From PALSA-1336 sp038203095 (GTDB lineage Bacteria > Patescibacteriota > Doudnabacteria > UBA920), in the NCBI GenBank assembly GCA_038203095.1, contig JBBREH010000010.1, forward strand, positions 1 to 36,844: a stretch of DNA of 36,844 nt, in the 5' to 3' direction. Below, piece after piece: positions 21,375 to 32,300 of the stretch. A program made the translations under genes and the position numbers. Positions within the stretch are counted from its first letter, which is position 1. Each line of letters starts with the position of its first letter. Below the pieces are notes generated by a model that had not been told where the DNA came from, did not search any database, and was given only the letters and a program-made list of their open reading frames with translations.

Positions 21375-22667
21375 ATGTTTGAAATGCAAATGATTAAAAA
21401 CTTTCAACAATTGGCCACGTCGAGTTTAAGGAAAAGCGTTTTGCGCATTGTCGAGGCGGGGTTTGAAGCGATTGAGACAAAAACAGCGGTTGAGAAAAAT
21501 TTTATTTATGATGCTAAAACCCAGCGGTTAAATATATTGGGACAATGTTTTAACATTGGACAATACAAAAGAATTATTTTGGTTGGTTTCGGTAAGGCGG
21601 CACTGGAAGCGGTTACCGCCATTCAAACTATCTTAAAAGGCAGGATTGCCTGCGGTTTTGTGTTAGATTTAAAAGAAGGCAGTTTGGGCAATATTGTATG
21701 TAAAATTGGTACCCATCCTTTACCGACCAAAATAAACATTGAAGCCACCAATGAACTTGTTGCCATGCTGGACGCGTGCACCGAGGAAGACCTGGTAATT
21801 TGCGTGGTAAGCGGCGGAGGCAGCGCACTGCTTTGTAGTCCTCATAATATGGAATGCGAAACAGAAGTATCTATTATTTCCGCGCTAACCGTTTCCGGCG
21901 CGGATATTTATGAGCTCAACACCGTGCGCAAACACATTAGCACGGTTAAAGGAGGTCGATTGGCAAAAATTATTTATCCGGCAACCTCAATTAATTTAAT
22001 TTTTAGCGACGTGCCGGGTGACGACCTGAACGTGGTGGCCAGCGGACCGACAGTTAAGGACATGAGCACCAACGCGGACGCGGCCATAATATTAAATAAA
22101 TATAACGTGCTTGAAATATGTGAATTGCCGAGTTGTAACCTGCTGGAAACGCCCAAAGAAGAAAAGTACTTTGCCAAAGCTCACAATATTTTGCTGGTCT
22201 CAGCCAAGCAGGCGCTTTTGGCTATGAAAGAGAAGGCAGAGGAGCTAGGATTTGCGGTAGAAGTTTTTTCCTCCAGTTATCAGGGAGAGGCGAAAAAATT
22301 GGCTCCGGATATTATTAGCCGGTTGAAAAGAGGCGTGTGCCTTTTGGGTGCCGGGGAGAGCACAGTTAAAATTGCCGGTCATGGTAAGGGTGGGCGCAAC
22401 CAAGAAATGGCGTTGGCGGCATTAGCTTTGATTGGCGAAAATCAGGTTTTGGCCTGTCTGGCCAGTGACGGGCATGATAACACCGAAGCCGCCGGTGCCA
22501 TTGTGGACATTTCTACATTAGCCCGGGCCAAAAATTTAAACCTTAATCCGGAGAAATATTTAAACAACAACGATAGTTTTAGTTTTTTTGAGACCGTGGG
22601 TGACCAAATTCAAACCGGCCAGACCGGCGCTAATGTTTCGGATTTTTTTGTATGTTTAAAAAGTTAG
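21375..22667 (+). CDS. gck: Glycerate 2-kinase (MOFRL family)
   Basis: It phosphorylates D-glycerate with ATP to 2-phosphoglycerate, feeding lower glycolysis. The N-terminal DUF4147-type domain has LVGFGKAALEAV (near 76), THPLPTKINIEAT, VVSGGGSALLCSP (near 146) and NTVRKHISTVKGGRLA. The C-terminal MOFRL domain has LLGAGESTVKIAGHGKGGRNQEMAL and ASDGHDNTEAAGAIVD. At 430 residues it is full length. Starts at 21375, 21384 and 21390 are all ATG; none has a clear SD. It lies 10 bp after the TrpR-like gene, with an operator copy in the gap, so it is likely under that regulator. The 2-hydroxyacid dehydrogenase at 23064 could supply glycerate from hydroxypyruvate. Confidence 0.92.
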   Translation: MFEMQMIKNFQQLATSSLRKSVLRIVEAGFEAIETKTAVEKNFIYDAKTQRLNILGQCFNIGQYKRIILVGFGKAALEAVTAIQTILKGRIACGFVLDLKEGSLGNIVCKIGTHPLPTKINIEATNELVAMLDACTEEDLVICVVSGGGSALLCSPHNMECETEVSIISALTVSGADIYELNTVRKHISTVKGGRLAKIIYPATSINLIFSDVPGDDLNVVASGPTVKDMSTNADAAIILNKYNVLEICELPSCNLLETPKEEKYFAKAHNILLVSAKQALLAMKEKAEELGFAVEVFSSSYQGEAKKLAPDIISRLKRGVCLLGAGESTVKIAGHGKGGRNQEMALAALALIGENQVLACLASDGHDNTEAAGAIVDISTLARAKNLNLNPEKYLNNNDSFSFFETVGDQIQTGQTGANVSDFFVCLKS

Positions 22668-22734
22668 AAGTTATCTCAAAATTAGTATAATAGTTCACAC
22701 TACCGAGCAGATTATCAGATTGCCAATATTTTAC

Positions 22735-22797
22735 GGGACTGTTGCCGAATGGCTAAAATTTTCAATTTGCAGTCAAAATACCATCGGCAACAGTCCC
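22735..22797. repeat. 63-bp MITE-like element (GGGACT ends), short form
   Basis: gggactgttgccga (22735-22748) and tcggcaacagtccc (22784-22797) are perfect inverted ends identical to the left end of the element at 20586. The interior (ggctaaaattttcaatttgcag...) is shorter and may be an internal-deletion derivative. Confidence 0.75.
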
Positions 22798-22924
22798 TTT
22801 ATAGGCCAATTATCTGCGCCACATTGGCGAACAGCAATAAAATCCTTATCTCGCTCAAAGTTGCAAAAAGTTACGGTAACCGTCTTCTAAACAATTTTGT
22901 AAATCGGAAAATTATTAGCAACCG

Positions 22925-22993
22925 GGATGTGGCGGAAGCCATTGGCTTTCATAATATGGCGGCCAATGGCCGCCGCTACATGCCCAGTGGGCA
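22925..22993. repeat. Palindromic repeat family 1, intergenic copy
   Basis: ggcggccaatggccgcc (22958-22974) is a perfect palindrome, followed by gctaca and tgcccagtgggca (22981-22993). In reverse the segment reads tgtagcggcggccattggcc, close to the purL insertions at 2174 and 3673. This is an independent intergenic copy of family 1. Confidence 0.65.
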
Positions 22994-23025
22994 GGTTAAA
23001 AAATTAACCCCAAAGCCCCAAATTA

Positions 23026-23034
23026 TGCTATAAT
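23026..23034 (+). promoter_or_regulatory. Extended -10 promoter of the 2-hydroxyacid dehydrogenase
   Basis: TGCTATAAT lies 29 nt before the ATG at 23064, the third identical TGCTATAAT in the window (also 5877 and 10784). It implies separate transcription from glycerate kinase. Confidence 0.6.
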
Positions 23035-23063
23035 AAATTATAAAATTTGGTAAAGAAACAAAA

Positions 23064-24083
23064 ATGAACATTATTTTTTTTGAAACCCAAAGTTGGGAAG
23101 AAGAATATTTAAAAGAGCGGCTGAAAGGGTATAGTTTGGATTTTTCATCATCGGCAAATCCTTTACAGGTTGGTGTTGACAAAGGCAAGTCTGAAGCAGA
23201 TGTTATTTGTAATTTTGTGGCGTCGCCGGTAACAAAAGAAACATTAGAAAAGTATCCCAAAGTCAAATATGTAGCCACGCGCAGTACCGGTTACGACCAT
23301 ATAGATGTTAAGGCTTGCCGGGAAAAAAATATTTTGGTTAGCAACGTGCCAACCTACGGCGAAAATACGGTGGCGGAATTTACTTTTGCCTTAATTTTAT
23401 CGTTGTCCAGAAAAATGTACCCATCTATTAAGCGAGTTCGTGAACAGGGCTTGTTTAGCGCGGACGGCCTAATGGGTTTTGACTTGAAAGGCAAAACTTT
23501 GGGAGTAGTGGGAGCCGGCCACATTGGCATGCATGTAGTAAGGATGGCCAAAGGTTTTGAAATGCACGTGGTAGCTTATGATCCGTATCCTAAAGCGGAA
23601 ACGTCCAACGAGTTTGGTTTTGAATATTTGAGTTTAGACGATTTGCTTAAACAGTCGGACATTGTTACTTTGCACGTGCCATATTTGCCGGCCACGCATC
23701 ATTTAATTAACGATGAAAAGTTTAAACTTTTTAAAAAAGGCAGTATTTTAATTAATACGGCGCGAGGTGGTTTGGTGGAAACCGAAAGTTTGCTGAAAGC
23801 TTTAAAAAGTGGTGTAATTTCGGGCGCCGCTATTGACGTTTTAGAGGAAGAACGATATATTAAAGAGGACATTAATTTACTCTACCAAAAGCATCCCAGC
23901 GAGTTGGAGTTAAAAAATATGCTCGCCGACCACGAGTTGATGCAAATGGATAAGGTTATTATTACCCCGCATAATGCCTTTAATAGTAAAGAGGCGATGG
24001 TCAGGATTCTAGATACCACTATTGCCAATATTCAGGCGTTTGCCGCAGGCCAACCAATAAATTTGGTTAAGAGTCCATTTTAA
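23064..24083 (+). CDS. NAD-dependent D-2-hydroxyacid dehydrogenase (D-lactate dehydrogenase-like)
   Basis: It interconverts a 2-oxoacid and a D-2-hydroxyacid. The Rossmann motif is LGVVGAGHIGMHV (about 146-158), with an acidic residue after beta2 (AYDPYP, Asp173) favouring NAD over NADP. Catalytic positions are Arg234 in NTARGG, the Glu-rich segment after GAAIDVL (near 261-263) and His303 in ITPHNAF. RSTGYDHIDV is the family substrate loop. An insertion (KEDINLLYQKHPSELELKN, about 267-285) resembles fermentative D-LDH and related 2-hydroxyacid enzymes. Pyruvate to D-lactate is the likeliest reaction. Hydroxypyruvate to glycerate is an alternative given the glycerate kinase upstream. Confidence 0.9.
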   Translation: MNIIFFETQSWEEEYLKERLKGYSLDFSSSANPLQVGVDKGKSEADVICNFVASPVTKETLEKYPKVKYVATRSTGYDHIDVKACREKNILVSNVPTYGENTVAEFTFALILSLSRKMYPSIKRVREQGLFSADGLMGFDLKGKTLGVVGAGHIGMHVVRMAKGFEMHVVAYDPYPKAETSNEFGFEYLSLDDLLKQSDIVTLHVPYLPATHHLINDEKFKLFKKGSILINTARGGLVETESLLKALKSGVISGAAIDVLEEERYIKEDINLLYQKHPSELELKNMLADHELMQMDKVIITPHNAFNSKEAMVRILDTTIANIQAFAAGQPINLVKSPF

Positions 24084-24166
24084 AAGATCTTTTGGCTGCA
24101 ATTATGGCCTTTCGGCCGCTTACCGAATAAAATTATCCGCTTAACCCAGGTTAAACGTTAAAATTT

Positions 24167-24265
24167 ATCCAGGCACCTTCCAGAATAACCCGTAGCTTGC
24201 TGCGGGATGAATGGATTTCATAGCCTTCCAGCGGGGTGTAATACCCCGCTGGAAGGTGCCTGGAT
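24167..24265. repeat. 99-bp nested inverted-repeat element
   Basis: atccaggcaccttccag (24167-24183) and ctggaaggtgcctggat (24249-24265) are perfect inverted ends. The right half also holds a 14-bp hairpin, ccttccagcggggt / accccgctggaagg (24224-24256), so the CCTTCCAG word occurs in two hairpins that compete. It follows the dehydrogenase gene and may stabilise or end its transcript. The AT-rich segment before it (24110-24165) partly resembles the interior of the 20586 element (ttatccgcttaac). Confidence 0.7.
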
Positions 24266-24340
24266 TTATTTCCGCCAATCGTCTCGGTTTGCCTAATGGG
24301 GATCGCCTTAAATTGTTTTTCAAATGGGTTCTAAATAAGT

Positions 24341-26296
24341 ATGGAAAAAGTCAAAATCAAACGTATACAGCGAAATAAAAAGCCAATTACTACCAGAGAG
24401 AAAGTTTTGGCGGGTATTGGCGTGGGCGCCGCCGTATTAGGTGGAGCCGGCGCGGTTAGTTCTAAAAGTAGCACACAGGCTATGATTAGGACTCAGGAAA
24501 ATGAGCAGAACTCTTTTACTTCCAAAGCCAGAGTGGTAGTTACAAAAATTTTTGGATTAGTTTTTAGCCCGGGGGTGGCGCACGCAGAAGAGTTAAATAA
24601 CCAAATTATCAGCAATGCGGTTGCCGATGCTTCCGTGAGTAGCCAAGCAGACACGGCGCATATTTTGACTGTTGATGATCTGGACGGTAAGGCGGTAAAT
24701 ATTCCCGACGGTCTCTTGACCGTTGATAATTTGGGAAATAACGGCGATAAACTTCTTTCTCTTGAAGAAATTTCTAATGGAGAGAAGACTTCGGATTTGC
24801 AAATTGTACAGACACCGATCCCGACTCCGGAATTTTTAGCGACGCCGATGCCCGGTGACTTGGGTCATGACGCTCATATGATTGATGATTCAGGTGAGAA
24901 TGATAAGGCGTTTGTAGCCGAACAGACGCTAACTCCAACCCCTGCTCCAACCCCTGCTCCGGAAAATTTATCGCCTCGTGATCCTCAATTTCTTGCGGCG
25001 CCTATGTCTGATGGAGCTGTTTTGACTGTCGATGACCTAAATCAAACCGAGCAGACCGGCCAGTTAAAAACTGACGGCCTGGAAAACACCGACCAAACCG
25101 GCCTGCTTCGAACTACAGACCTGGATCAAACAGTTAAAAATGACGATAAACTTCTTTCTGTTGATGACCTGCATCAAGAATCAAGCAGCCTTTTGAAAAC
25201 TAATGAGGTAACTAAGACAGACAAAGAAGATTTGTTGAAGCTTCCGGATTTAACGTCTGCGCCTAAAGATGTTTTGCTTAAAATGGAGGACTTCAATACA
25301 GACAGTAGCCGGTTGCTGAAAGTTGACGATACGAAGTCGAAGGTTGAAGACACAGGCCTGCTCCGGGCCGGGGACATTAAGAATGCAGACAGCGCCAATC
25401 TTTTAAAAATTAATAATGTAAATCAAGGTATAAAAGACACCGGCTTGCTGACAGTTGACGGATTTAGCTCCGACAATCAACTGGCTACAACCGACCAAGT
25501 CAATTCTGGTGGTAAGTTGCTGTCTGTTGATGGTCAAGATTCCGGCGGCGGCTTGCTGAAAGCGTTTGATATTACCCAAAATGACAAGCTGTTAAGTCTC
25601 AATGATATAAAACGTACAGATATGGGAGGCGCTTTACTTAAAGCAGATGATGTAAAAGTAAAGAACGACAGTTCCATACTTAAAATTACAGATATTAATC
25701 AAACTATTAAAGATCAGGGCTTGTTAAAATTTGATGATATGGCTAAGGTTGCCATCGATAAATCAGTCGCCACCGCACCAATTACAATTGGCTCCCGCAC
25801 TTACTTCACCCAGTCCGCGAGTGTCCAAGAAAACAATAGTCAACAGCAAAATAATTCCACTCATGGTTTGACTTTTGGTCAGGTAAATACTTTGGGCGCG
25901 GTGGACACTCATCCTTTCCAGGACTCGCAAATTCCTACGGGCAATTCCGTTTCCGGCTCGAGATTAAGCGCCGGTCAGGGTCTTAAAATTCCGGCCGGGA
26001 ATTTGGCGCCTCAAAATAATTCATCCGGACTTATGCAAATGCCGGCTGCTTCCCAGACCCCGGCCACAGGTTTGCAAATCTCGCAAAATTATTTAGCTCC
26101 ATCGGGACAGGTCAGCGAAGATAATACGCAAAAAAATTACACAGTTAAAAAGGGCGACACGCTTTGGAATATTGCAAAACAAGTTTACGGCGACGGAGCC
26201 AAATGGCGTAAAGTTTTAAACGCCAATCCAAAAGTTTTAGCAACTGCGGGCGACACTAAGACTTTAAAAGTCAACGCGGTACTGGTAATACCGTAG
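24341..26296 (+). CDS. Secreted LysM protein with LLxxxD[LIV] repeats (651 aa)
   Basis: I know no family for the main body. The N-terminus is basic (KVKIKRIQRNKK), then comes a hydrophobic segment (VLAGIGVGAAVLGGAGAV, 22-39) and a second one ending GVAHA-EE, a good signal-peptidase-I site at 82/83. From about 108 to 470 there are about 20 copies of a 13-15-residue unit, LL[KST]x[DN][DE][LIV] plus a polar spacer (LLSVDDL, LLKMEDF, LLRAGDI, LLKINNV). A Pro/Thr-rich break (TPTPAPTPAPE) falls near 200. A TLGAVDTHP motif and a Ser/Gln-rich linker lead to a C-terminal LysM (YTVKKGDTLWNIAKQVYG, about 600-651) that should bind peptidoglycan. It is a paralogue of the next gene. Confidence 0.75.
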   Translation: MEKVKIKRIQRNKKPITTREKVLAGIGVGAAVLGGAGAVSSKSSTQAMIRTQENEQNSFTSKARVVVTKIFGLVFSPGVAHAEELNNQIISNAVADASVSSQADTAHILTVDDLDGKAVNIPDGLLTVDNLGNNGDKLLSLEEISNGEKTSDLQIVQTPIPTPEFLATPMPGDLGHDAHMIDDSGENDKAFVAEQTLTPTPAPTPAPENLSPRDPQFLAAPMSDGAVLTVDDLNQTEQTGQLKTDGLENTDQTGLLRTTDLDQTVKNDDKLLSVDDLHQESSSLLKTNEVTKTDKEDLLKLPDLTSAPKDVLLKMEDFNTDSSRLLKVDDTKSKVEDTGLLRAGDIKNADSANLLKINNVNQGIKDTGLLTVDGFSSDNQLATTDQVNSGGKLLSVDGQDSGGGLLKAFDITQNDKLLSLNDIKRTDMGGALLKADDVKVKNDSSILKITDINQTIKDQGLLKFDDMAKVAIDKSVATAPITIGSRTYFTQSASVQENNSQQQNNSTHGLTFGQVNTLGAVDTHPFQDSQIPTGNSVSGSRLSAGQGLKIPAGNLAPQNNSSGLMQMPAASQTPATGLQISQNYLAPSGQVSEDNTQKNYTVKKGDTLWNIAKQVYGDGAKWRKVLNANPKVLATAGDTKTLKVNAVLVIP

Positions 26297-26382
26297 GGGA
26301 AGAATGATTATAATAATAAAAATTATAATAAAATTAAAAAAGAAAATTTTTCAAATAGTTATCAATGTAAATAAAAAAATAT

Positions 26383-29300
26383 ATGCCAAAACCCAAAGCC
26401 CATAGCGGTAAACCGTCGGGGCGCCCGAGTAAAGACCGTGTTAGTCAACCTAAAAATTTTCATAAACAAATTAATATGGACGAAGTTAAAATCAAGCGCG
26501 TAAAACGAAATAAAAAACAAGCTACTACGAGCGAGAAAATTCTGGCCGGGGTTGGCGTTGCCAGTACGCTAATGGGCGGCGCGGGGGCGGTTAGCCCCAA
26601 GAGCAATACTCAGGCGGTGGTACGTAGCCAGGCAGACCAGCAGGGCTCCGGTGTCTCCAAAGTCAAAGCGGCTTTGGGCAAGATTTTTGGCGATGCCTTT
26701 GGCGGGATTAAGCAAGCCCATGCCATGACTAAAGAGGAAGCTCGGGTAATGTTGTCCACCGGGCAAGGCACACCGGAACAGTTAAATGCCGCTAATATTG
26801 CTTACTATGGGAAAACTGATACCAATCTCGCGACTCAAACAGCCCTCCAGCAACAAGCCACAACAAACTCGGGCGCCGGAAACACATCCGGTTCCGATGC
26901 TTCCGCCTTAACCGCTGAACAGGAACGGCTTAGAGTAATACTGGCTACCGGACAGGTTATGGGCGCGGATGGAAAGCCCTTGACAGGCCAAGCTTTGGCT
27001 GATGCTCTGAAAGCGGCAAATGAAGCCTATTACGGTTCGGCCACCAACAAAGATCCTATTTACAAGCCCGGCAGTGTAACTAATCCTACCGCAACTCCTT
27101 CTGTTGGAGCGCCGGTGGTTAACGGTTCATTTCAGTCCCAGAACGGCCAGTGGTTAAATTTAGGTGGCGGCGGTTATTACGACACCAAAACCGGCACCTA
27201 TTCCAATGCTGACGGCACGATTCAATCTACAAACAGAAATGATTTTTCTACTAAATTACAGAATAGTTATTTAAACGGATTTTCGTATAAAGTAGATCCT
27301 AAATCGGCCGGTTATAATCCCGCCCAGTATGCTAGCAGGGAGACGGCTTTGGCTCTGGCTCACGCCATGGGCTTGCAGGATTCAGCGGTGGTTTTGACTA
27401 CAGTCTCCGGGCCGGTTGCCCCACTGCCGCAGTATTTAATTACCTTGCCTAACGGAGTTCAGCTTAATGCCGGTTTGGTGGCGCAAACTTATTTAAACAA
27501 TCCTCCGGCCGTGGCTGACGAGATGATTAAGGCGGAAATTAGCAATGGTGGTGGTAAGTATATTTACACCGGCGCGGATTTTGGCGGCGGTAGTTCCACC
27601 AATGTCACAGACCCGAACGCAGTAGTTACATCGCCGGCAGCCTCCAGAAATAAAGCCGATTTAGTCGGCGCGGGAAAAATGTGGGCAACAGTTGACGCTT
27701 TTAGGGTGTGGTGGAACCAGCAGTATGTAACAGGCGGAGATGTGCCCGGACTGGGCGCTAAACAAGACTGGCAAATAATTACCGGCACGGATTGGGATCT
27801 TTATAATTCGGCCACTAATGGTACCACCTCAAAATATAGCCCAACAGATATTACAGCCTTTGCTAACCTGGCCGCCACAACTCCTTTGGCAAGTATTGAC
27901 CAAACTAAGCTTATGGAAATTTTCGGCAACGGCGCCAATACAGGCGCAATCCCTAAAGCTTTTACCTCCGACAGTGCCATTGCCTATGCTTTAGGCATTG
28001 GCAATAACGCGGCTCCCGATAATAGCGGAAAAATTCAGGGAGTTAACGGTCAGTGGTATCAGCGGTCAGGAAATAATTGGGTTAGTGTAGATGCGCCCGC
28101 CAATTATAGCGGAGTAAATAGCAATAATGTTAATAACGTAATTTATGATGGCAGCGCAGCAATGAACGCACAAATTGCCCAGCTCAAGCTCCCGGCTGGT
28201 CAAGTTACACAAATGCAGCAGAGCGGGGTGGTGCCCGGCAGTGCCCTGGCCTATATGCTGGGAATTGGTAATGACACCATCCACGATATGGTTTCCGGCA
28301 ATAACGGCACGGTTTATTATCGCGATCCAAACACCGGTAATTTAACAACGCGCAATACCCAAGTCAAGGTAGGCGATTCGGTTACAGTTGATGGCAGAAC
28401 CGGCGCATATAAAACTGTCGATGGCAAAGTTACGCCGGTAGAAAATGCGGGTCACCAGGTTCTGAACTCCAACGGTTATTATTATACTTCCGACGGCAAT
28501 AACGGCTGGACCTTAACTGACCATCAAGTCAAAAATGAAAATGGTCACAGTTACGTTTCTCAAGGCGGAGAATGGCTGGATGCCGGTGTGAATTCTAGCG
28601 CCCAAATTTATACCAATGTTAATATTGCCGGTTTACACGCTGTTGATTTAGGCAATGGTCTCAAGCAAGGCACTATTGGAGTTAATGGTAATAGGCTGAC
28701 AATGAATGTTGCTGTGACTTCTGACGGTAGGATTTATGACGAACAAGGAAATGATATTACTACTTTATTTACGGACAGCGCGGTCCAGCAAGTAGTTACT
28801 GCTTTTAATGCTAATATGGGTACGGGTGGAGGAGAACAAGGTGGGGGATCTGTTGGTTCCCGTGTCTTGCAAAAAAGTGGCGATGAGCTGGGTGCGGGTT
28901 ATATTTCCGGAGTCACTTATCAATATGGTAATGGCAATAGCCGATTGGGCGGTGTATGGGCTCCGGTGGCCGGCTCAACGGCTGACGGGAGCAGCTTGAA
29001 CTCGGCCTTTGGTAGTGGTTATAATAACGGGGTTGCTTACGATTATCTCAATGGTTCGTGGGCAGCCAGAACCCGTACGGTTGACAACCTGACGCAAACC
29101 TTTTATGGCGGACAATGGGTTTTAAATAACGACCAAAAAGACCCTATTAATCATCCCGGACTGATTACCGAAGGCGGTAAATGGATTACGGATATTTCGG
29201 GCTCAAAAGCTACCACTACCACTCGGCTTGATACTACGGGCGGGCGGAGCGTGCATCAAATTTTGAACGTCTCAACTAATCAGTGGACAGACGCGCCTCA

Positions 29301-32300
29301 AGCCGGCGATGTTGATGTAAAAAACGGCGTACTTTCAGCCTACAGCGGCTCGCAGTGGATAAAACAGACTGCCGCTGGCAAAATAATCAAAGATTCAACC
29401 GGCAAAATTACTAACTACCAAATTACTCTGGATGGGGTTGTTTTTCTTCAAGACAGCAGCTTAGATGGTTTATCCCAACAACTTCAGCAGTATAATAATC
29501 AACCGAATTTGCAGGGCCAGCTTTTTGCGGCTTACTATCAGTTGTTAAATGCGCAAAGCACTGGCTTAACCAAAGCACCTGCCCCAATAAATATTCCCAA
29601 CACTCCGGCTTGGCAAAGCTTTAAGAGTAGCCCGGCGTCTTTTCCAACGCCAATGCTCAAGGCTGATGGCTCGCACGATTGGTCACAATATACCAGCGAC
29701 GCCAAAATGGCTTCTCAGCTGGACTATAATTATAATTATTTTAATAATCCAAATCGTTCCTATGACTGGGGAGTGGATGATTTAGGTATTAACCCTTATG
29801 TTTTAAATAATGTTTTACGGCCAATGTATGGCATTCCGGTACCGGGTGTGAATAATCCAGGCGGCACTAACCGGTTTATTGTTATGCCTGACGGGCAAAT
29901 TATTCCCGCGGCCATGGGTATTACTTATTTTGGTGCCATTACCGCGCACTGGACTAAAGATGGCTTAGTACAAGATGGTTCAAGCACACTGATACTTGCG
30001 CGCAGCAAGCTTTCCGCTCCGGCTCAACAAGCCTTAGATAATGCTTTTTCGGGTGGCAACGTGAACCCCGGCTTGCCGGCCGGCATCGGAACCGGAAATA
30101 CGGGCGGTAGTTACACCGGGACTATTCCGGGAGGTGCTATTGTTGTTGGTCCAGTGGCTGTTACCTCCACCGGCAGTATGGCAACCGGACTGACTTTTAA
30201 AAATACTACTTCTAACGACAACGCGATTTTGGCAGTTAATGACAGCTGGCAACTGGAAATTACAGGGCCGGTTGGAAAACAGGTTTATATTACCGGCGGA
30301 AAAATAGCCAATGGTGTTGTGCCCAACAATACCACACTAATGGGTATAATTGGCGCAAATAATAAATTAGTCTTGACCGGCAAAATTACTTCGGATGCTG
30401 TCGGGACTTGGAATCAAACTGTTAAAATTGGGGATGACTTAAGCACCACTACACAACTACCAACTTTGATGTTTACGGTAATAGCCAACAGGCCAACAGG
30501 CTCGGGCGGTGGAGCGGGAGCAGGGGTGGTTAGCGATGCCGACAAAGCTATGGCAATTGCTTATTTTCAAAGTGGCACTTGGCCGGACGGCACGGTCTTT
30601 GGTCCGAACGGTGTTTATAAAGTCGCGAATAACGGTACACTATTAGTTGATTCAACCGGAAAGCCCATTGCGACAAAAACCGGCACTGGCGGTGCGGTGA
30701 CCCCGGCGGAAGCAGCTAAAAATACGGCTATCATTAATTTTCAAAGCGCCCCTTGGGCAGACGGTACAACTTTTGGAATTTATAGAGTTACGGGTAATGG
30801 CCTACAACTGGTTGATCAAAACGGTACTTCAATTGCGACTAAAACCTCCGCCGGCAATACAGTTACAGCCTCGGCCGTACTAACCTTGGCCACTGGCACA
30901 GTCGGCACGGTTTACAACGCTTCAATGCCAACAGGTGGGATCTGGTCAAAAACAAGTGGCAATTTACCCCCGGGTATTGCTTACAACGCTAGTTCAGGAA
31001 CATTCTCCGGCATACCTACAACCGCCGGCAGTTATAATTTTGTGATGCAAAAAACCGGCGCTGCAAATACCACCACAGTAACTTTAGTGGTTAATCCTTC
31101 CGTCACTACAAGTACACCTACAACCCTTACCTTAAATCCCGCTACAATTAACAGGCCTTACAGCGCATCTATTTCTGCTTCTGCCCCCGGAACCTGGATT
31201 CAGACTAGTCCAAGCACAAGCTTGCCCCCCGGAATTACTTATAGTTCCACCGGTACATTTTCCGGCACGCCTACCACGGCCGGTACCTACACCATTGTTT
31301 TAGGCAAAGCCGGCACCATCGATACTATAACAGTGACTTTGATAGTTAACCCGCCGGCCGCCACGAGTAATGCCCATTTAGTAGCAGCACCAGATGGCTT
31401 GTTAAGCAGGGATGATTTAAGTTCCGGAAATGGCGGCTTATTAACTCTTGATGATTTAAGTTCCGGAAATGGCGGCTTGTTAAGTCTTAATGATTTAGGT
31501 CAAACAGGTGCAGGTGGCCAAACCGGTACGGGAACAGGCGCTACTTCTACCACTTCAGGAACCACAGGCACTGGCGCAATTGGCTCGACAACGGGAGGAG
31601 CAGGTATGGCAACAGGTGCTTCCTCGGCCACGACTCTTTCCACGGTTCAAATTACCTCGGTGACTGCGTTTGACTTAACCGGTAGAAATTCCAACAATGC
31701 CCTTAAGGCCGGCTATAGCATAGAAATTGGCGGCAATAATTTAAGCGGCACATACAATCAGATTTTTCTAACCGCTAACGGCACTGACTACGAAGTAAAA
31801 AGGATTGTTACCACCAACAACAAAATTATGCTTTTTCCTGAGTTTAGCGCCAGCATTCCTAACGGCTCCAGCATCGGCATAAAATTGCTTTCCGCCAAAG
31901 CAGGAGTAATATCGGGAACCCTTAAAGGCGTTGCGTTTGTATATAGTAAAACAGCGGCAACAGCGTCAATCGATAATTTACTGACCGTTGATAATTTTGC
32001 TTCACAAAACAACAACCTTCTCACTCTTGCTGGCATTGGCCAAACTAATCAAAGTGCCTTGCTTAAAACAACTGATGTTAACCAGAATGGTAATTTGCTT
32101 CAGGTGGCTGATGTCAGCCAAGCCGGCAATTTGCTTAAAGCAACCGACACTAAACAAGCACAAACTCACACCGAGCTGCTTAATATTGACGATTTAGCTA
32201 ATGGTGGTTTAATTGATAACAATCAATTAAACCAAACTGACAAGGCATCATTATTCAAGACAGTGGACTTAGGCAAAACTGTCGACAACGTTCAAGCCAG

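Noticed and set aside
22749..23033. 94-codon open frame after glycerate kinase
   Set aside because: It starts inside the 63-bp MITE-like element and ends in family 1 palindromes. Its peptide is made largely of repeat sequence and resembles no protein.
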